Assembly: GCA_964623885.1 (NCBI GenBank)
Contig: CAZUVM010000119.1
Coordinates: 1 to 15,725, forward strand
DNA length: 15,725 nucleotides
Direction: 5' to 3'
Source: CAZUVM01 sp964623885
GTDB lineage: Bacteria > Verrucomicrobiota > Verrucomicrobiia > Limisphaerales > UBA8199
Made by a program: the position numbers and the translations under genes. The notes below the pieces were generated by a model. It was not told the DNA's origin and did no database searches. It saw only the letters and a list, made by a program, of their open reading frames with translations. Within the stretch, counting starts at the first letter, position 1, and each line of letters opens with the position of its first letter. Shown in pieces: positions 7,401 to 13,305 of the stretch.

Positions 7401-8677
7401 GTTGAAAACGAGGCGTTCGTTCCGATCTGGTTGCCCGCTCCGCCACCTATCGTCGAGGCGGATGCCAAAGCCTGATTGAATGAACCCGCGCCGATAAACG
7501 CGCGGTCACTGTTTGGGCCGATTTGATTCAGATAACCGGCTGCAATTGCCGAAAAGGCGGCATTGGTCCCTATGCCATTCCCAATACCACCACCGATAAG
7601 ATCGTAATCCGAAGCAATCGAGTTGGAGAGCACCGAGCCGAAATAATTCGTCGTGCCGCCACCGGCGATGACTGCACCCGAAGTGCCAGGCGCGATAAAA
7701 TTCACAGGCGACCCTCCCAGCAGGTTTGGCGCGGTGTTGATATTCGGTTGCAGGCGCAAGGCGCGCTGCCCGTTGACTCGAATTTCGAACGGCTGATTAT
7801 TCGTGCTGCCCAGAAATTGACCCGCGCCGACGTTGTTTCCGCCGAGTTGCCAGAAATTGCTGACGGCCAGTCCGCCCAAAGCCGCCGCGTTTACATTACT
7901 CAAACCGCCGCCGTTGCCGTTGAATGTGCCGCTGAATTGATTGGCGGCATTGTTGAAGGTCAGCGGGTTTGAATAAGCGCCGGCTAATTGCGGCGAAGGA
8001 AGCGTCCCGCTCAATTGCGCTGCGGAGACTGCGCCAAGCACATTGCTCGCGCCGCCGGCAAAAATGGCGTAAGGAGCGGGGGTGAGCGCCTGGAGCGGCG
8101 TGAGGGTGCCGTAACTGGCGGCGCCATTGGTCCGGACGTTGATCTGCAGCCAGTAATTCGAGCCGGTGAACACCGCACCAAAATCCAAGGTCACGGTAAA
8201 CAAGCCGCCCGAAACCGGCACCGCATTGGTCAAAATCGGGCCAGCGACGAAATTGTTCCCGAGCGGATCAGCCGCCAGGCGGAACCGGAAATCGTAACTG
8301 CCGTTGGCTGGTCCGCCGCCATCGGTTAGGCGGCCCTGGTAAGTGAAACTCGTCCCTTGGCCATAGGCGGCGAGAACAAGCCCGGTCAGCAGCCCCAGCA
8401 GCAGCCAAGCGGTTCGGCAAAAGCGGGCGGATCTTGCTACTACCGCATTACGTGGGGAAGTTTCCCTCTCCCCGCTCGCGGGGAGAGGGATCAAGGGAGA
8501 GGGGTTCGTACATTGTAGCGCATAAGGGCGGAGGCAATTCCACAAGCATGCTTCCTTAGCCCGCCCCTCGCCCCCAAAGGCGGAGAGGGAGGGAAGCCTA
8601 AGCCGGGTGCTAGTGACGAGGTGGGGCCGGGGATGGCGGCAGGGTGCAGCGGTTTTAGAGAACGTGATGTGTCGCAT
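4499..8677 (-). CDS. Giant secreted beta-roll fibre protein with C-terminal S74 intramolecular chaperone
   Basis: 1392 residues from the ATG at 8677, but the first ~80 look like translated repeat DNA. A signal peptide begins near residue 82 (AWLLLGLLTGLVLAAYGQ). Residues 108-205 form a conserved N-terminal domain (FTYQGRL, GLFTVTLDFG, WLQINVRTNG, LTPAPYA). Beta-roll block 1 (about 358-641) is built of 15-17-residue GGG repeats. A YadA-head-like patch (650-695) follows, then a linker containing a second copy of the GLAVSNFW segment, beta-roll block 2 (about 854-1008) and VGIG-NP shaft repeats (1042-1270). A Peptidase_S74 (endosialidase chaperone) domain starts at S1279 in TSDRNAKE, and a coiled coil closes the protein (about 1349-1388). 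Ser1279 and Lys1284 have the Ser/Lys spacing of the known autocleavage dyad. S74 domains drive trimerisation of beta-fibres and are then cleaved off. Probably a trimeric surface fibre or adhesin; the ligand is unknown. Confidence 0.85.
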   Translation of the reverse strand: MRHITFSKTAAPCRHPRPHLVTSTRLRLPSLSAFGGEGRAKEACLWNCLRPYALQCTNPSPLIPLPASGERETSPRNAVVARSARFCRTAWLLLGLLTGLVLAAYGQGTSFTYQGRLTDGGGPANGSYDFRFRLAADPLGNNFVAGPILTNAVPVSGGLFTVTLDFGAVFTGSNYWLQINVRTNGAASYGTLTPLQALTPAPYAIFAGGASNVLGAVSAAQLSGTLPSPQLAGAYSNPLTFNNAANQFSGTFNGNGGGLSNVNAAALGGLAVSNFWQLGGNNVGAGQFLGSTNNQPFEIRVNGQRALRLQPNINTAPNLLGGSPVNFIAPGTSGAVIAGGGTTNYFGSVLSNSIASDYDLIGGGIGNGIGTNAAFSAIAAGYLNQIGPNSDRAFIGAGSFNQALASASTIGGGAGNQIGTNASFSTVGGGVNNLVSPNASESTVAGGGGNQIQSDAGASTIAGGFENQILTNTSFATIAGGFQNQIGPSVNGSFIGGGGSNLILTNSQYAVLAGGNANVIQSAASYSSIAGGNSNTNDGYISSIGGGEANVIQFAADHAVIAGGGNNTIIGSLTLPVFDTVSGGQANTMQTNSIYSVIGGGRSNVVAAGVAFSAISGGSGNLIFGGAANATIGGGSNNTVSAPAATVVGGLGNVAAGPNSVAMGVSSIASGFAGVAMGQNSVASGNYSLAAGFFAQATNHGAFVWGDLVGPAFSSTNDNSFNVRATGGVRLFTSGAGMSLDGPLGVTSGAISGNGGLLTNLNASTFAGLAVSNFWKTGGNSGVNSNQFLGTIDASPVEFRANSFRALRLEPNTNGAPNVIGGSASNTVARGVSGAVIAGGGATNGFGGGPANYGNFIGSDYSTIAGGMMNYVEISTAQGATIGGGQSNDITNCNQSIIGNGFENFLQNSDDTIIGAGFRNSVQGNTCAVIGGGYGNAIGGFSGPFGVPQPNFANTIGGGINNSILGGIGASTIAGGFGNLIFTANGGMIPGGAYNIVQGDYSFAAGSNAVALNKGCFVWADAVGQPFTSGADNQFLIRASGGVGIGTTNPATALDVNGTVTARGFAGAGFQITGDSYINGGRLGIGITTPDGPLHVASGSAGTVTANANSIGVFEKNTSGYVSVLTPASTEGGLLFGNPNTNTDGGIIFNNVSTPHGLQFRTGTNVTKMTIQAGGNVGIGTLSPSRTLHLLSSGDTELGIQSSDANGHLWTLQSSAVTGNANLDASFQIIDRTANNSRLLIGTNGFVGIANRSPTNVLDVTGNISCSGNVFAHGVLLTSDRNAKENFATVDPESVLAKLVSLPVTEWNYKGDGADIKHVGPMAQDFRAAFGLNGNDDAHISAVDESGVALAAIQGLNQKLTEELQRQDAENAVLKQRLERLEQLLESHSQNH
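5654..6118 (-). repeat. Beta-roll block 2 (degenerate GGG repeats)
   Basis: This encodes residues about 854-1008 of the giant protein. Units such as YSTIAGGMMN, GATIGGGQSN, QSIIGNGFEN, CAVIGGGYGN and STIAGGFGN recur at irregular spacing (about 14-24 residues). It is preceded by a duplicated entry segment. Confidence 0.75.
6593..6730 (-). repeat. YadA-head-like repeat patch
   Basis: This encodes residues about 650-695 of the giant protein. SVAMG-SSIASG-GVAMG-NSVASG-YSLAAG has the alternating pattern of the YadA/Hia head left-handed beta-roll, with a period of about 14 residues. Confidence 0.7.
6755..7606 (-). repeat. Beta-roll block 1 (mostly 17-residue GGG repeats)
   Basis: This encodes residues about 358-641 of the giant protein. 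Successive units such as FSTVGGGVNNLVSPNAS, ESTVAGGGGNQIQSDAG and ASTIAGGFENQILTNTS are exactly 17 residues, with occasional 15-16-residue or longer units. The DNA is well diverged between units, so this is an old expansion and not a recent tandem array. Confidence 0.85.
8463..8490. repeat. Perfect 12-base inverted repeat (CCCTCTCCCCG hairpin)
   Basis: Arms TCCCTCTCCCCG and CGGGGAGAGGGA flank the loop CTCG, and AGGGAGAGGGG follows at 8494-8504. A second imperfect hairpin covers about 8549-8603. This is the GGGGAGAGGG-type palindromic repeat found between genes in many bacteria. Here it lies in the 5' part of the giant gene's open frame, which casts doubt on the annotated start and could form a strong RNA hairpin upstream of the signal peptide codons. 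Confidence 0.75.
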
Positions 8678-9015
8678 AACTGTGGTTCATCTCGATTCTC
8701 AGGAAACCGCGGGGAAAGGTTTCAGGAAATCCTGCGTGAACGGATTCGGCCAAGGATTTAACCGCAAATACCGCACTTCACTCTTCGTTTCTTTGGTTCT
8801 TTGTTGTTGATTTTTCCGCGCCCTACGCGCGTTCCCCCTCTCTCCTGTTAGGGTTTGGGTCAACCGGTTCAGCATTTCAGCCTTTCAGCGTTTGGCCCTT
8901 TCGATGTTCTCTTTTCCTTTCTTGTGTCTTTTCGTGGCGGGTTTCACCCCATGGCTGACGGGGGAGAGTCTCTGTTAAGAAGCCATCAGACCTAACAGGC
9001 GCCACCCAAACAACT
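8678..9015. other. Divergent intergenic region, repeat-like, no gene seen
   Basis: This lies between the giant S74 gene (minus) and the VPDSG-CTERM-like gene (plus), so promoters for both should be here. No good sigma70 pair was recognised. T-rich stretches at about 8788-8820 and 8905-8940 (including TTGTGTCTTTTCGTGG) and GCATTTCAGCCTTTCAGC at about 8872-8889 resemble intergenic repeat classes seen elsewhere. The latter has a diverged relative at about 9669-9713. Confidence 0.5.
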
Positions 9016-9636
9016 ATGAAAAACCTCATTCATCCTGCAATTGGAAGGCGAGCCGCACGCCACCTCATCGTCGTCTGTACCCTCCTGCTCCCGCTGCTTG
9101 CCCGACCCAACACCATAACCATCCGGGATGTCGCTTTCGGCGCACCGGTCGTCACCACGGACTGGTCTGCCCGGGTTATCACCTCGCCGGATCGTGCCTT
9201 TGTGAACGGTACGTTCCCATTGACCCATGGCAGCCCCGCTCTGCCAGTTGGCATCCATTCGGTTCTGCTCCTGGGTCCCGGAGCCAATAGCGTGAGCGAT
9301 TTCTTAACCCTGGACGTTTCCGCGCGTGTGAACGGAATGCAACATGTGTCGCTCCTGTTTGAGTCGGATTCCGCCCGTGGATTTGCCGCGGCGGTGACCG
9401 CTTTAAGACAGTTGCCCGGTACTCGAACTACCCACGAGAGCGCAGGCCTGCTTGACCTCTCGGGACTGCTCGATTCGGGAAGCCTGTCTATCCGGCTTGA
9501 TTCTGGGCCCCGGGCCGTGCCTGACCACAGTTCCACGCTCCTTTTATTAGGCACGAGCCTCCTTGGAATTTTCCTGTTTGCCTGGCACACGCGACCTACT
9601 CGCGCGCGGTCCCATCAGCTGCGCCTCGCCGTCTAG
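9016..9636 (+). CDS. Exported protein with VPDSG-CTERM-like sorting tail
   Basis: 206 residues. The N-terminal signal peptide is about 1-32 (basic GRRAARH followed by LIVVCTLLLPLLA). The middle, about 33-165, is an unrecognised beta-rich domain. The C-terminus has the three-part architecture of a VPDSG-CTERM sorting signal: VPDHSST at 168-174, a hydrophobic helix at about 175-190, and a basic cluster RPTRARSH. VPDSG-CTERM tails occur in verrucomicrobia and are thought to be processed by exosortase-type enzymes that deliver the protein to the cell surface. The usual S-G after VPD is H-S here, so it is a variant. The start at 9016 gives a clean signal peptide; no Shine-Dalgarno is evident. The gene converges on the coiled-coil gene, 82 bases away. 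The cargo function is unknown. Confidence 0.75.
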   Translation: MKNLIHPAIGRRAARHLIVVCTLLLPLLARPNTITIRDVAFGAPVVTTDWSARVITSPDRAFVNGTFPLTHGSPALPVGIHSVLLLGPGANSVSDFLTLDVSARVNGMQHVSLLFESDSARGFAAAVTALRQLPGTRTTHESAGLLDLSGLLDSGSLSIRLDSGPRAVPDHSSTLLLLGTSLLGIFLFAWHTRPTRARSHQLRLAV

Positions 9637-9718
9637 AGTATATCTGAACAGTTTTTCTCAACGACAAGCTGCATTTCAGCTTCGTCTTCGCCCTTTGCCG
9701 TTCTTTCAGCGTTTCGTC

Positions 9719-10399
9719 TTATTTGACCTGGTGCGGCGCGGCCACCATGGGATTGACTTTAGGCGGCGCCAATTGTCGAGCGGTCTCCGGGTCCAGCTTT
9801 TCGGCCTCCGCCCAATCTGCGTTGCCACGCTGCTGTAGTTGGTCGGCCTCGGCTTTTTGTTTGTTGGCGAGCTGGGCATTTTGCTGTGCCTGCTCGGTCT
9901 GAGCTTTAGCGTCGGCGTTGAGATTGGCCGCGATATTGGGCTGGTCCTTGATTTGAGCGGCCGCTTTCTCCAACTCGGACGCGTTGTGAGATTGCTGCGC
10001 GGCCTTTTGCTCCGCGTTGCGAGCTTCGATCGTCATGCGATGAGCCTGCAGCCAGCGCACATGCGCAGCGTGGCGGAGGTCAAAAGCGCGCTGCTTGTTG
10101 GCGTCGGCCTTGAGCATTTGAAGAGCGCGCGCGGTCAGGATGCGCGCATCGCGCTCTTCAACTCCGGCTTCCATCTCATCATCCGCAGCCTTTTGCAGCG
10201 TGGCTGCAGCCGCCTCGCGCAGTTGTTGCGCGTGTAACTGTTTGGCCTTGGCTTGCGCCAACAGTTGGTTGGCGTCGTTATCTGCTGCGTGAAGAGTTGT
10301 GACGACCGCCAGGCCAACCGCCAGCGCCAGCAGCGCTTTTCGTGTCCCGCGCGATTCCCGCATAAGAAAAGAGGCAAACGAATTGAATTGAGTGGTCAT
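9719..10399 (-). CDS. Exported Ala/Gln-rich coiled-coil protein
   Basis: 226 residues from the ATG at 10399, or 214 from the ATG at 10363. Both keep the signal peptide (KALLALAVGLAVVTTLHAAD, cleavage after HA at about residue 38). The rest, about 40-200, is almost continuous Ala/Gln/Lys/Glu-rich helix with heptad character, for example AKAKQLHAQQLREAA and AQTEQAQQNAQLANKQKAEA. It ends in a Pro-rich tail (APPKVNPMVAAPHQVK). No catalytic motif, OmpA or LysM domain is visible. It is probably a periplasmic or envelope-associated structural or scaffold protein. A consensus TTGACA lies just upstream (10435-10430) and would favour the 10363 start. A longer open frame back to 10657 overlaps the divergent two-TM gene and looks non-coding. 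Confidence 0.75.
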   Translation of the reverse strand: MTTQFNSFASFLMRESRGTRKALLALAVGLAVVTTLHAADNDANQLLAQAKAKQLHAQQLREAAAATLQKAADDEMEAGVEERDARILTARALQMLKADANKQRAFDLRHAAHVRWLQAHRMTIEARNAEQKAAQQSHNASELEKAAAQIKDQPNIAANLNADAKAQTEQAQQNAQLANKQKAEADQLQQRGNADWAEAEKLDPETARQLAPPKVNPMVAAPHQVK

Positions 10400-10407
10400 A
10401 TGACGCC

Positions 10408-10435
10408 ACCGTAAGGAATGAGATACCAGTGTCAA
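10408..10435 (-). promoter_or_regulatory. Candidate sigma70-like promoter for the coiled-coil gene
   Basis: On the minus strand a perfect TTGACA (10435-10430) is followed after 16 bases by TACGGT (10413-10408), a weak -10. Transcription would start near 10402, almost at the ATG at 10399, so either the mRNA is leaderless or translation starts at the ATG at 10363. Confidence 0.35.
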
Positions 10436-10496
10436 GCCCGGCGGCTCGGGAAAAACCCTTGGACCGGGGCAGCGCACTTTTCTCTCCCCACCTATG

Positions 10497-10525
10497 TTGA
10501 CGCCCTGTTCGTGCTGACTCATTCT
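10497..10525 (+). promoter_or_regulatory. Weak sigma70-like promoter candidate upstream of the two-TM gene
   Basis: TTGACG at 10497-10502, a 17-base spacer, then CATTCT at 10520-10525; the ATG is at 10542. Spacing is ideal but the -10 matches the consensus at only three positions. Confidence 0.25.
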
Positions 10526-10541
10526 GCTTGTAGCACGATTT

Positions 10542-10904
10542 ATGTACGAGCGAAAGGGTGACAAGCTTCTGCCATTTCCACGCTTCATCGGCCGCGTCGG
10601 ATTGGCCTTCCTGTCGGCACTTTGTATCGTCCTGGTTGGTCTGCTTATCGGCGTCATCGGTTACCATTTCATTGCCCGCCTGGCCTGGATCGATTCCATT
10701 CTCAATTCCGCCATGATTCTCACCGGCATGGGACCGGTCGATCCGATGAAGACCACCGCGGCCAAATTATTCGCCTCTGCTTATGCGCTCTTCAGCGGCG
10801 TGATATTCCTCACCTCCATTGGCATCGTGCTGGCGCCCGTGTTTCACCGCGTGGTGCACAAATTCCATCTGGAAGAAAGCTCCTCTTCAAATTTTGTTGG
10901 TTAG
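10542..10904 (+). CDS. Two-TM membrane protein resembling a potassium-channel pore module
   Basis: 120 residues. TM1 is at about 17-43, a short re-entrant-like segment at about 49-60 (WIDSILNSAMIL), TGMGPVDPM at 61-69, and TM2 at about 75-100 (AKLFASAYALFSGVIFLTSIGIVLAP). It ends with a His/Lys-rich tail (HRVVHKFHLEE). The order TM, pore helix, filter, TM matches the Ion_trans_2 layout, and GMGPVDP lines up with the classical GYGDIVP. The selectivity filter is therefore altered, so potassium conduction is uncertain. The start codon is an ATG with no clear Shine-Dalgarno. The stop overlaps the bipartite element that precedes the next gene, whose ATG is 28 bases downstream, so read-through into the beta-roll gene is possible. 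The channel-like call is inferred from pattern only. Confidence 0.6.
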   Translation: MYERKGDKLLPFPRFIGRVGLAFLSALCIVLVGLLIGVIGYHFIARLAWIDSILNSAMILTGMGPVDPMKTTAAKLFASAYALFSGVIFLTSIGIVLAPVFHRVVHKFHLEESSSSNFVG

Positions 10905-10925
10905 GATTTCTTCCCTTGCGCGAGT
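10899..10925 (+). promoter_or_regulatory. Bipartite element GGTTAGGATTT-N11-CGAGT, copy 1
   Basis: It lies 7 bases before the ATG at 10933 and overlaps the last codons of the preceding gene. The same element with identical 11-base spacing precedes the sigma factor gene at 13306. Read as GGTTA-N17-CGAGT it has the geometry of an ECF-type promoter (-35, ~17 spacer, -10), which would start transcription at or next to the ATG. Confidence 0.5.
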
Positions 10926-10932
10926 TATACCC

Positions 10933-13299
10933 ATGAACCAGAAATTGTGGCGAATCACTCTCTTTTACGCGCTCCTCTCAACCCTCAACTTTCAACCTCC
11001 CAATGCGCTCGCTCAAGGCACCGCATTTACTTATCAAGGCCGGCTCAATGATGGAGCTTCTCCCGCCAATGGCAGCTACGACCTGAGTTTTGCGCTTTTC
11101 GATGCACCGACCCTGGGCAACCAGGTCGGTGCTTCGGTGCTGGCTACCGGCGTTGGCGTCACCAACGGGCTCTTCGTTGTGACACTGGATTTTGGCTTCG
11201 GCTCGCTCCCGGGAGCGAATCGCTGGTTGCAAATCAACGTGCGCACCAACGGCAACGGAGCGTTCACCAGCTTATCGCCTCGCCAGCCATTGACTCCCGC
11301 GCCGTACGCTGTTACCGCCGAAAACCTCGTGTCGGGCGGGCTGTCCGGCGGCTACACCAATGCGGTCACGTTGAGCAACCCCGGCAACGTCCTGTCGGGA
11401 AATGGCGCGGGATTGGTTGGCGTGAACGCAACCACGGTCGGGGGTCTCGCTCCCGGAGCCTTCTGGCAGACCGGTGGCAACGCCGGTACCACGCCGGGCG
11501 TGAATTATTTGGGCACGTCGGACAACCAGCCCTTGGAGCTGAAAGCCGGCGGCGCGCGAGCGATGAGGCTCGAACCGAACTCAGCGGGGGCGCCCAACGT
11601 GATCGGCGGCGCGGCCTTCAATGCAGTGGGGCCGGGCTTTGTCGGGTCGACCATTGGTGGCGGCGGCGCTACGAACTATTTTGGTTTCTACGCCTACACC
11701 AATGATATCAACTCCGACTTCGGCGTGATTGGCGGCGGCATCGATAATCACATCCAGACCTACGCCCAGTATTCGACGATTGGCGGCGGGCAAGGCAACC
11801 TCATTCAGACCAATTCCAACTACAGCGCCATCGCTGGAGGTTATGTCAATGTCATCCAGGCGAACTCGCTTTTTTCGTCGATCGGCGGAGGCGTCGGCAA
11901 TGGCATCCAGGCTAATGCCTCGGACTCGACGCTGGGCGGTGGCGAGGGCAATAGCATCCAGGCGAACGCGGACCATTCAACGATCGGCGGCGGCCATTAC
12001 AATACCATCCAATCTGGGGCAACGAATTCGACCATTGGCGGGGGCATCCAGAACACGATTGTTTCAAACTCCCCGTCCGTGACCATAGCAGGCGGCTTCG
12101 GGAACGCGGCGAAAGGGCCTTACGCTGTTGTCGGCGGCGGCTATCTTAACATTGCCAATACAAACTCGACCATCGGCGGCGGAGGGGACAACACCAACAA
12201 TGCCGCGTGGGGAACGATAGCCGGCGGCAACGGCAACTTTATTGACGGCTATAACGGGTCCGTGTATGCGACGATTAGTGGTGGTGGTCGCAATTCCATT
12301 CTGGCGGGCAATGAATCTTCGTCTATTGGCGGTGGAGAATACAATCTCGTTCAGGACGGTTGTCAGGGTTCGTTTATCGGGAGCGGACAGTGGAACATTA
12401 TTCAGGAGGGGTCGATTCTTTCCGTAATTGCAGGCGGGAACATCAACATGATTGGGACGAACGCTACTAGAGGAACGATTGGCGGCGGGCAAGCCAATCG
12501 GATCAACAACAACACTACCTACGCGTTCATTGCCGGCGGTCTGGGCAACGCGATTCGGACAGGCGGCAACTCCGGAGCGATTGGTGGGGGCACCGCCAAT
12601 ATCGTTGCCGGTCTGGACGCCACCGTTCCCGGTGGCAATAACAATTACGCCGGCGGCGCCTACAGTTTTGCAGCGGGACAGGGTGCCAACGCCCAATATG
12701 ATGGCAGTTTCGTTTGGGCCGATTCTCAGGTGGGCGCTTTCGACGACACAGGCCCGAACCAGTTCTTAATCCGCGCCGCAGGAGGCGTGGGTGTGGGCGT
12801 CACCAGCCCCACCGCGGCCCTCGATATCGCCGGCTCGCAGCGCGCGCGCGGTTTGTTCCGGAACGGTTCCGAGTCGGGCACGAGCGAAGCTCCGAGCCCG
12901 GCAGGTTTGGTCGTCCGCAGAATCAACAGCACCTCCACAGCCTACGGCCAGGTTGTCGCGGAAGCGGACGTCGCCACCCTCATCCGCGATGGCACTGCTG
13001 GAGGCATGATCGTGCACGTGCCCGGCCATTCCGGCAAGGTTACCATCACCTGGATGGGGATCCGGAATGATGGAACGGTCAGGGGCGGCAACTTTTCGGC
13101 GGACACAACCGGTATTGCGCTTTATTACGAAGCGGTTCTTTTCGCCGACGGCGATAACATCGTTCATGCGCAGATCACCTTGGGTCGAACCTACCTCGCC
13201 GGCCAGCATTTGACCCAGGTGGTCATTGATCGCTACGACGACCTATCGATCCACGATAACTACTGGAGCGGAACGTTGACTTCCACCTATAATCAGTAA
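10933..13299 (+). CDS. Secreted beta-roll fibre protein with an unrecognised C-terminal domain
   Basis: 788 residues from the ATG at 10933 (an in-frame ATG at 10819 would overlap the upstream gene and bury the signal peptide). The signal peptide is 1-27 (LFYALLSTLNFQPPNALA). The mature protein starts GTAFTYQGRLNDG and has the same N-terminal domain as the giant S74 protein (about 29-129: VVTLDFG, WLQINVRTNG, LTPAPYA). An entry segment (FWQTGGN, RAMRLEPNSAGAPNVIGG) leads into a long beta-roll at about 239-580, with six consecutive 17-residue units such as YSTIGGGQGNLIQTNSN. After FVWADSQ and GGVGVGVTSP, the C-terminus (about 655-788) is not an S74 domain but a roughly 130-residue beta-rich module (VVRRINSTSTAYGQVV, MIVHVPGHSGKVTITW) that I do not recognise. 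It is probably a surface fibre paralogous to the S74 protein, with a different tip or anchor. Confidence 0.8.
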   Translation: MNQKLWRITLFYALLSTLNFQPPNALAQGTAFTYQGRLNDGASPANGSYDLSFALFDAPTLGNQVGASVLATGVGVTNGLFVVTLDFGFGSLPGANRWLQINVRTNGNGAFTSLSPRQPLTPAPYAVTAENLVSGGLSGGYTNAVTLSNPGNVLSGNGAGLVGVNATTVGGLAPGAFWQTGGNAGTTPGVNYLGTSDNQPLELKAGGARAMRLEPNSAGAPNVIGGAAFNAVGPGFVGSTIGGGGATNYFGFYAYTNDINSDFGVIGGGIDNHIQTYAQYSTIGGGQGNLIQTNSNYSAIAGGYVNVIQANSLFSSIGGGVGNGIQANASDSTLGGGEGNSIQANADHSTIGGGHYNTIQSGATNSTIGGGIQNTIVSNSPSVTIAGGFGNAAKGPYAVVGGGYLNIANTNSTIGGGGDNTNNAAWGTIAGGNGNFIDGYNGSVYATISGGGRNSILAGNESSSIGGGEYNLVQDGCQGSFIGSGQWNIIQEGSILSVIAGGNINMIGTNATRGTIGGGQANRINNNTTYAFIAGGLGNAIRTGGNSGAIGGGTANIVAGLDATVPGGNNNYAGGAYSFAAGQGANAQYDGSFVWADSQVGAFDDTGPNQFLIRAAGGVGVGVTSPTAALDIAGSQRARGLFRNGSESGTSEAPSPAGLVVRRINSTSTAYGQVVAEADVATLIRDGTAGGMIVHVPGHSGKVTITWMGIRNDGTVRGGNFSADTTGIALYYEAVLFADGDNIVHAQITLGRTYLAGQHLTQVVIDRYDDLSIHDNYWSGTLTSTYNQ
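10977..10997 (+). repeat. Three 7-base units CTCAACC/CTCAACT/TTCAACC inside the signal peptide codons
   Basis: Adjacent 7-base units encode the STLNFQP part of the signal peptide. CTCAACT-type tandem sequences are also common between genes in related genomes (general knowledge). Confidence 0.6.
11770..12075 (+). repeat. Six in-register 51-base (17-codon) beta-roll repeats
   Basis: Units follow the pattern xSTIGGGxxNxIQxNxx, starting with YSTIGGGQGNLIQTNSN and ending with NSTIGGGIQNTIVSNSP, all exactly 17 residues. Less regular repeats continue to about 12670. Confidence 0.85.
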
Positions 13300-13305
13300 C
13301 AAGCA

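Noticed and set aside
7523..7972. Plus-strand open frame of 149 codons opposite the giant gene
   Set aside because: It is the antisense shadow of the Gly/Asn repeat coding. It has no signal peptide, domain or start context, while the minus strand has clear domains.
4499..8677. Possible phage tail fibre or prophage because of the S74 domain
   Set aside because: There is a signal peptide, and no capsid, terminase, integrase or lysis genes are nearby. S74 domains also occur in chromosomal surface proteins.
10400..10657. N-terminal extension of the coiled-coil frame up to 10657
   Set aside because: It overlaps the divergent two-TM gene, puts ~110 residues before the signal peptide and has non-protein-like composition.
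11770..12075. Regular 51-base spacing as a possible CRISPR or tandem array
   Set aside because: It is an open reading frame of 17-residue protein repeats with synonymous drift; there are no identical direct repeats with unique spacers.
12064..12696. Minus-strand open frame of 210 codons opposite the second beta-roll gene
   Set aside because: It mirrors the repeat codons (frequent Ala-Ala-Asn-Arg pattern) and has no independent protein features.
13276..13293. TTGACT and TATAAT just before the sigma factor gene
   Set aside because: The two hexamers are only 6 bases apart and lie in the final codons of the beta-roll gene; the spacing rules out a sigma70 promoter.
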